Below are positions 33,712 through 38,095 of a DNA stretch of 38,095 nucleotides, piece by piece. Location of the stretch: the NCBI GenBank assembly GCA_030065585.1, contig JASJED010000075.1, positions 1 to 38,095 of the forward strand, in the 5' to 3' direction. Origin of the DNA: Desulfobacterales bacterium. GTDB taxonomy: Bacteria; Desulfobacterota; Desulfobacteria; Desulfobacterales; UBA5852. Made by a program: the position numbers and the translations under genes. Every line of letters starts with the position of its first letter. The stretch's first letter is position 1. The notes under the pieces are model-generated. The model did not search any database. It was not told the DNA's origin and worked only from the letters and a program-made list of their open reading frames with translations.

Positions 33712-34767
33712 TCAGCCCAGCAGCCGCCGGATCCGGGGCCGCAATTTACCCAGGCCCTCTTCCAGGGGGCGGATCACCGGAATGTCCAGTTCCGCCGCCA
33801 GTTGTTCCTGAAAGGTTTTCAAGGCCTCGGGTGAGCCGCCCTCGCCGTTGAGCCCCACGGCAATGGTTTCGGCCCCGTAGGCGCGTAACAGCGCAATCTC
33901 CTGCGGCACGCTGGGGATGCGGCACTCGTAGCGCTCCAGCTCTTCGTAATGGGTGCGGAAAGGAACGTGCTGCAGGATCACATGCCGCACATTGCCTGAT
34001 AAGATGATCTCCGCACCGCAGGGGCCGAAGGGGTTTTGCAGCGCGGACTGTCCCTCGATTAGGATCAGGTCCGGTCGGCGCTCGGCGGCGCACTGCACGA
34101 TGGCCCGTTCCAGTTCACCGCTCACAAAATCGTTGGGGGTGGCGTCCAGAATAAAGCCGTAGGGATAGCCCTGCAGCCAACCGGTTTGTCCTGTGTAGAT
34201 CATCTCGGCGGCGATACCGTCGGCGCGGCACATCTCAAGCGTCATGCGGCAGGTGGTGCGCTTGCCCACGGCGCAGTCGGTCCCCAGCACGGCCACCCTG
34301 GGTATTTTCACCCTGTAGATGTCGCCACTGAAGAAATGCAGATCTTCAAAGGGCTTGGGTTTGCGGATGTCGATGATCCGCGCCCCGGACTTGCGGGCGG
34401 CCGCGGCCAACTCGGGATCGGCGGCCAGCGGGACGTGCAGCCCGGCCACAAGCGAGATGCCGCGCGCCAGCACCTCCAATAGAATCGGTTTCCAGCCCGG
34501 CGGCAGGATACCGCCCTCGAAGGCCACGCCAATAACGGCATACTCGGGCGGGCCGCCGTTTTTCTGGATGAGCTCGTCGAGGGTGGCACACACGGGTATG
34601 CCGCGATGGACCTGATCCAGGAGCATACCGGCGTCCGCTCCGGCGTGGGCCGGATCCAGCACGGCTCGCACGGTATAGCGCTCCGATCCGCGTATCAGGC
34701 CGTGGGCCGTCTTGCCGTAGCCGTCGCCCAGATGCCCGTTGGTGATGACCATTGCAGTGGCCGGCAT
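33712..34767 (-). CDS. dgcN: DUF1611 protein, D-glutamate N-acetyltransferase DgcN-like
   Basis: A 351-residue DUF1611 protein. The N-terminal half is Rossmann-like (MVITNGHLGDGYGKT, then GVAFEGG and HVPLAADPEL). The C-terminal half has a P-loop-like GTDCAVGKRT at residues 162-171, then IYTGQTGW, IEGQSAL (238-243) and a GLNGEGG loop. In a described marine-bacterial D-glutamate pathway the DUF1611 protein DgcN N-acetylates D-glutamate and the epimerase-family DgcA racemises the product to N-acetyl-L-glutamate. The gene for a DgcA-like protein lies 15 bp upstream in the same operon, which strongly supports this assignment. The start has AAGGAGA at good distance. An older alternative reading is a helper for dipeptide epimerase of unknown activity. 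Confidence 0.82.
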   Translation of the reverse strand: MPATAMVITNGHLGDGYGKTAHGLIRGSERYTVRAVLDPAHAGADAGMLLDQVHRGIPVCATLDELIQKNGGPPEYAVIGVAFEGGILPPGWKPILLEVLARGISLVAGLHVPLAADPELAAAARKSGARIIDIRKPKPFEDLHFFSGDIYRVKIPRVAVLGTDCAVGKRTTCRMTLEMCRADGIAAEMIYTGQTGWLQGYPYGFILDATPNDFVSGELERAIVQCAAERRPDLILIEGQSALQNPFGPCGAEIILSGNVRHVILQHVPFRTHYEELERYECRIPSVPQEIALLRAYGAETIAVGLNGEGGSPEALKTFQEQLAAELDIPVIRPLEEGLGKLRPRIRRLLG

Positions 34768-34782
34768 GTGCCGCTGTTCTCC

Positions 34783-35853
34783 TTACCCTATCGGCGTCAC
34801 ACCCAGACCGGGTGCGGCCGTGGTGCTAAGTTGACCGTTGGCGACCACGAAACCGCCCTGAAGCAAATCCCGGCCCAGATCGAAGCTGCCGTCCAGATCC
34901 AGATAACAAGTCGCGGCCGAGGCCAGGGCCGCGTGCAGGGCGGCAGCGATGCTTACGCAGCTCTCGTCGTTGCAGCCCCACATTAAGTCGATGCCGGCGA
35001 TTTGGGCCGTGCGGGCCATTTCCAGCGCCGGCGTGATGCCGCCGCATTTCATGAGCTTGATGTTGTAGATTCCGAAGGGCCGGGGGGGATGGGTGCCGCT
35101 CAAAGCATCCTCAGGGTGGCGCAGGTTCTCGTCGCCGGCACAGACCCTGCGCAGTTCCCGGGGCAGACCGCGCATGGCCGCCAACTGCGTGGCCGGCAGA
35201 GGCTGTTCGATCAATTCGAGCCCCAGATGCCGGGTTTGGCCATAAAAGGCCAGGAGTTCTTCGGCCGTATATCCCTGGTTGGCGTCCACCCGGATACCGA
35301 TATGAGCGCCCACCTTCTCGCGCAAGCGATGGAGCAGGGCGATATCTTCTTCCAGGGAATCCCCGATCTTGACTTTGAGGACCGTGAAGCCTCGGCCGAT
35401 GTATTCCTCGGCTTCGGCCAGCGACGCGGCGATGGAGCGGATGCCGATGGTGACCGAGGTGGGCAGACTCTGGTGGCGGCGGCCCAGGAGATCGACCACC
35501 GGGGATTCCAAGAGTTGCCCGGCCAGATCGTAGAGGGCCATGTCCACGGCGGCCAGCGCAGCGGGGGTGGCGGAGAGTACGCCCCGCAGCGAGCGGGTCA
35601 GGGCCGGAAAACGGCGCAGGTCCTTGCCGAGCAGACAAGGCTCAAGGTGCTGGTCCAGGGCGGCCGCGCAGTCGGCCAGCGACTCGCCGGTGACCTCGTC
35701 GCCGGGCGATGCCGCGCCATAGCCGCAGCGGCCGTCTTCCGCCTGCAGGCGTACGAAATGGTTGTCGACATCGGTGATGGTTTGATTGGCGATGCGGTAG
35801 GGGCGGGTCAGCGCCAGATGCTCCACCCAATGATCGGTTTTGGCGATTTTCAA
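34783..35853 (-). CDS. dgcA: Enolase-superfamily dipeptide epimerase, N-acetyl-D-glutamate racemase DgcA-like
   Basis: A 356-residue enolase-superfamily enzyme of the muconate lactonizing/dipeptide epimerase group. Catalytic residues are intact: K160-V-K162 on the second strand, metal ligands D190 (with N192), E216 and D241, K266 in NIKLMK, and the D319-L-D321 pair that in dipeptide epimerases binds the substrate amino group. Such enzymes epimerise the alpha carbon of L-Ala-D/L-Glu; the DgcA branch acts on N-acetyl-D-glutamate. Adjacent dgcN favours the DgcA reaction, yet the conserved DxD leaves murein-dipeptide epimerisation possible. It is the first gene of the ten-gene array. The ribosome site is weak (AGGAAAG, rather far from ATG), and a terminator-like hairpin precedes the gene. 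Confidence 0.86.
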   Translation of the reverse strand: MKIAKTDHWVEHLALTRPYRIANQTITDVDNHFVRLQAEDGRCGYGAASPGDEVTGESLADCAAALDQHLEPCLLGKDLRRFPALTRSLRGVLSATPAALAAVDMALYDLAGQLLESPVVDLLGRRHQSLPTSVTIGIRSIAASLAEAEEYIGRGFTVLKVKIGDSLEEDIALLHRLREKVGAHIGIRVDANQGYTAEELLAFYGQTRHLGLELIEQPLPATQLAAMRGLPRELRRVCAGDENLRHPEDALSGTHPPRPFGIYNIKLMKCGGITPALEMARTAQIAGIDLMWGCNDESCVSIAAALHAALASAATCYLDLDGSFDLGRDLLQGGFVVANGQLSTTAAPGLGVTPIG

Positions 35854-35928
35854 CTATTGCGCTTTCCTGTCCGTGACCCGGGCTTCGGCGAATCGTGTCG
35901 AGGGCAATTGGCTGTGGCCACCAACACT

Positions 35929-35974
35929 AAAGAAAAATGCTGGTGGTTTCAAGGACGAATCCCTTGATCACCAG
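35929..35974 (-). terminator. Terminator-like hairpin in the presumed dgcA leader (possible attenuator)
   Basis: On the minus strand CTGGTG (35974-35969) pairs with CACCAG (35945-35940). TCAAGG pairs with CCTTGA inside it, separated by a small 1x3 internal loop, with a 7-nt apical loop. The run CATTTTTCTTT (35939-35929) follows at once, as in an intrinsic terminator. It lies 75 bp before the dgcA start, pointing at that gene. No minus-strand gene lies upstream for it to terminate, so attenuation of the operon is possible. Confidence 0.5.
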
Positions 35975-36578
35975 AACTAAACGCATTTTTTGCGACGGTG
36001 GGGTAAGGTCTATACGGGTGAAGTTACCGCGTTGGCCATGCCACCAGCTTTTGGGGATAACGAGGTGAGGGTCGTGAACGTTTCGGTGGCCCATCGCTAC
36101 AGGACCGGGATCGGAAATCCAGTAAAATGTGGCGCGGGTAGCGGCCGGTTCAACATGCGGACGCTATTCGATAAGGCCGCGCATTCATGAGGTTCATTAC
36201 TAACCTGCAGATGCGAAAGGCACAATGTTCTCGTGCTGCAAGATGTTCCCGATTCTTTCCTTTTTTTCCTAACCATTGGGTAAGCATTCTCTCAATTCAG
36301 AGAGCCCCATCATTTGGCTTTTGGGGCAATATCAATAAATCCATAAAAGATAGATAGTTAATGAGGTTAATCCTTGTGATTCAGATTGGCCCAGTTTTTG
36401 ATTTAGCCTTAAATCAGGCCCGTTGGCGGGCAACCTCCCGAAATGGCGTTTTCCCCCGATCTTGAATGCGACAAATCGGCCCGCGCCTTGAGCTTGTGGA
36501 TTGTGGCAGGGCAATCCATGCAAACCCCGGATTTGAATTGGACGGCGGATGTCGGTTCGATTGCAGGCTTGGCGGTAC
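35975..36578. other. Long intergenic region between dgcA leader and L,D-transpeptidase
   Basis: About 600 bp between divergent genes with no convincing coding sequence; short open frames on both strands lack ribosome sites and family features. Two adjoining perfect hairpins occur at 36289-36304 (CTCTC-aattca-GAGAG) and 36304-36327 (GCCCCA...TGGGGC). From about 36200 to 36400 the sequence is AT-richer. No convincing -35/-10 pair was found for either flanking gene. AAAAATG at 35933-35939 and CATTTTT further right form an outer stem around the dgcA hairpin. Confidence 0.35.
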
Positions 36579-38095
36579 ATGCTAAATAAATTTATTTGTT
36601 TTGCGGCAATCGGGGCATTGCTGCTGATCGGCATGGTGACCCAATCGCGGGCCGTTAGCTGGCGGGTCGAGACGGCGCGCCAATTGGAACAGCGGTTGCA
36701 TTTGGCGGTGGCCAGCGAGGTTCGCCGCTGCGGTGATCCGCGTTTCGATCTGCATACGGCCCTGGTGCGGTTTTACCGCTATCGGGGTTTTGAGCCGGCC
36801 TGGGTGGACCGCTATGGTCTTAGGCCGGAAGGGGCCATGGCGCTGGCGGCCGTTTCCCAGGCCGGAGACCAGGGACTGCGCTATGCCGATTACCAGGATC
36901 CCTGGCTGGACGATTTGCTGGGCGGCATGCTGACGCGGCCGGTGATCATTGGTTCCTCCTTTGAAGGCAAGCAGATTCAGCTAGACCTGGTGATTACCAC
37001 AATGGTCTTGCGGTATGCCTGGCACTGCACCGAGGGACGCATTGCTGCGGATATGCCGCGGATTGAACAGCCCTCGCCAAAAGCCACCTCCCTGGATCTG
37101 GCGATGACACTGGCTGAAGCGGTGAGCTGCGGACGGCTGGAGGACTTCTTTACGCGCCTGGGGCCCAGCCATGCCGCTTACCGCGCCTTGCGACGAAGCC
37201 TGCCGCGGTATCGGCGCATCCAGCGCTCCGGGGGCTGGCCGACGATCCCCGGCGGTCCGACGCTGCAGCTTGGCGACTGCGGTCCGCGGGTGGCGCAACT
37301 GCGAAAACGCCTGGCTGCCGCCGGCGACACGCCGTCGGCTTCCAGATCGCCTGAGGATTGCTTCGACGATGATCTGGCGACGGCCGTGAAACGCTTTCAG
37401 CGCCGCCACGGATTGTACCCGGACGGGATTGCCGGCGCGCGCACCCTGGCCGCCCTGAATGTGCCTGTTGAGCAGCGTATCCGTCAGATCCAGTTGAGCA
37501 TGGAACGCTGGCGCTGGATGCCCGCCGACCTCGGAGCACGCTATGTACTGGTGAACATTCCCGGTTTCGAGATGCAGGTGGTCGAGGCCGGTGAGGTGGT
37601 CAAGGCCATGCGCACCATCGTGGGACGTAAACGGCGGCCGACACCGACCATGGCCAGCCTGATCACCTATCTCGAAATCAATCCCTACTGGTATGTCCCC
37701 CCCAAGATCGCCCGCGAGGATTTACTGCCCAAAATCCAGAAAGACCCGAATTTTCTTGTCCGCCAGAATTTCCGCGTTTTCGACGGCTGGAAAAAGGACG
37801 CCCGGGAACTCGACCCCGCGGCCATCGACTGGGCATCTCTGAGCGAAGACCATTTCCCCTGGCAGTTGCGCCAGGAACCCGCGGCCCACAATGCCCTGGG
37901 GCGCGTCAAGTTCATTTTCCCGAATCCCTGGCGCGTCTATATTCACGATACCCCGGGCAAAGGCCTATTTCGAAGATCTTCGCGGCCTTTTTCTTCGGGC
38001 TGTGTGCGCGTGGAGGAGCCCATGGCCCTAATGTCTCTGTTGCTGAAGTCGCAGGGCTGGGAGCCGGAACGCCTGTCGGAGGCCGTTATCTCCAA
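36579..38095 (+). CDS. L,D-transpeptidase (YcbB/LdtD type), 3' end outside window
   Basis: An open frame of 505 codons running off the right edge. A signal peptide (MLNKFICFAAIGALLLIGMVTQSRA) directs it to the periplasm. Residues ~45-215 form the YcbB N-terminal domain (FYRYRGFEPAW, RYADY). Residues ~235-290 form a peptidoglycan-binding domain (LQLGDCGPRVAQLRKRL, then VKRFQRRHGLYPDG). The catalytic YkuD domain starts near 320 (YVLVNIPGFEMQVVE), with H456 in IHDTPGK and nucleophile C475 in SSGCVRV, the standard His-Cys motif. Such enzymes form 3-3 cross-links between meso-diaminopimelate residues and can exchange D-amino acids at the fourth position of the stem peptide. The ATG at 36579 has only a weak ribosome site but begins the signal peptide. 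Only the last few dozen residues should be missing. Confidence 0.93.
   Translation, partial: MLNKFICFAAIGALLLIGMVTQSRAVSWRVETARQLEQRLHLAVASEVRRCGDPRFDLHTALVRFYRYRGFEPAWVDRYGLRPEGAMALAAVSQAGDQGLRYADYQDPWLDDLLGGMLTRPVIIGSSFEGKQIQLDLVITTMVLRYAWHCTEGRIAADMPRIEQPSPKATSLDLAMTLAEAVSCGRLEDFFTRLGPSHAAYRALRRSLPRYRRIQRSGGWPTIPGGPTLQLGDCGPRVAQLRKRLAAAGDTPSASRSPEDCFDDDLATAVKRFQRRHGLYPDGIAGARTLAALNVPVEQRIRQIQLSMERWRWMPADLGARYVLVNIPGFEMQVVEAGEVVKAMRTIVGRKRRPTPTMASLITYLEINPYWYVPPKIAREDLLPKIQKDPNFLVRQNFRVFDGWKKDARELDPAAIDWASLSEDHFPWQLRQEPAAHNALGRVKFIFPNPWRVYIHDTPGKGLFRRSSRPFSSGCVRVEEPMALMSLLLKSQGWEPERLSEAVIS

Noticed and set aside
35990-36190. 66-codon + strand open frame in the dgcA/transpeptidase gap
   Set aside because: TTG start without ribosome site, low-quality composition and no recognisable features.
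36332-36634. 100-codon minus-strand open frame overlapping the transpeptidase start
   Set aside because: Antisense to a well-supported signal peptide, with no ribosome site or family signal.

Overview
The window is GC-rich (roughly 60 % by eye), densely coded, and has the repertoire of an anaerobic or facultatively anaerobic Gram-negative bacterium. It contains a tungsten/molybdopterin aldehyde:ferredoxin oxidoreductase with its own MoaD-like carrier, an AsmA-type envelope protein, a YcbB-type L,D-transpeptidase and a PAS-rich hybrid histidine kinase. A deltaproteobacterial (Desulfobacterota, Desulfosarcina-like) origin fits best. That is an inference from gene content; no rRNA, tRNA or marker gene is present to prove it. 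No CRISPR array, transposase, integrase or phage gene was seen.

Left part (1-15687, mostly + strand): the 3' part of a class III aminotransferase; an AOR - MoaD-like carrier - small Cys-rich gene operon, the last gene apparently frameshifted; a multi-pass membrane protein; a cyclic-nucleotide-binding/patatin phospholipase fusion; a stand-alone GAF protein with a strong terminator; and a hybrid histidine kinase. On the minus strand follows a very large AsmA-like protein built from about ten degenerate ~78-residue repeats. Then come a lower-GC lipoprotein and a short-chain dehydrogenase.

Middle (15818-19567): a 1018-residue subtilisin-like protease on the minus strand. It has no signal peptide, three C-terminal immunoglobulin-like ASH-type repeats and an 11-cysteine tail. 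Upstream are a start-less 60-codon coding remnant and a promoter with a 19-nt spacer carrying a dyad, the geometry used by MerR-family regulators.

Right part (19568-35853, all minus strand): two adjacent uptake systems. The proximal one (19568-23890) is a complete carbohydrate ABC transporter whose binding protein resembles the glucose/mannose protein GtsA. The distal one (24285-35853) is a ten-gene operon-like array, in transcription order: N-acetyl-D-glutamate racemase/dipeptide epimerase (DgcA), DUF1611 protein (DgcN), peptide-binding protein, serine beta-lactamase-like hydrolase, DppB, DppC, DppD, DppF, N-acyl-D-amino-acid deacylase and a TM1586-type nitroreductase. Together these look like a dedicated route for importing D-amino-acid-containing peptides or N-acyl-D-amino acids, hydrolysing them and turning D-glutamate into L-glutamate. 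A terminator-like hairpin lies in the presumed leader of dgcA. This island is the most interesting system in the window.

Right edge (36579-38095, + strand): an L,D-transpeptidase that makes peptidoglycan cross-links runs off the end. Its proximity to a D-amino-acid/D-peptide scavenging locus is suggestive but unproven.
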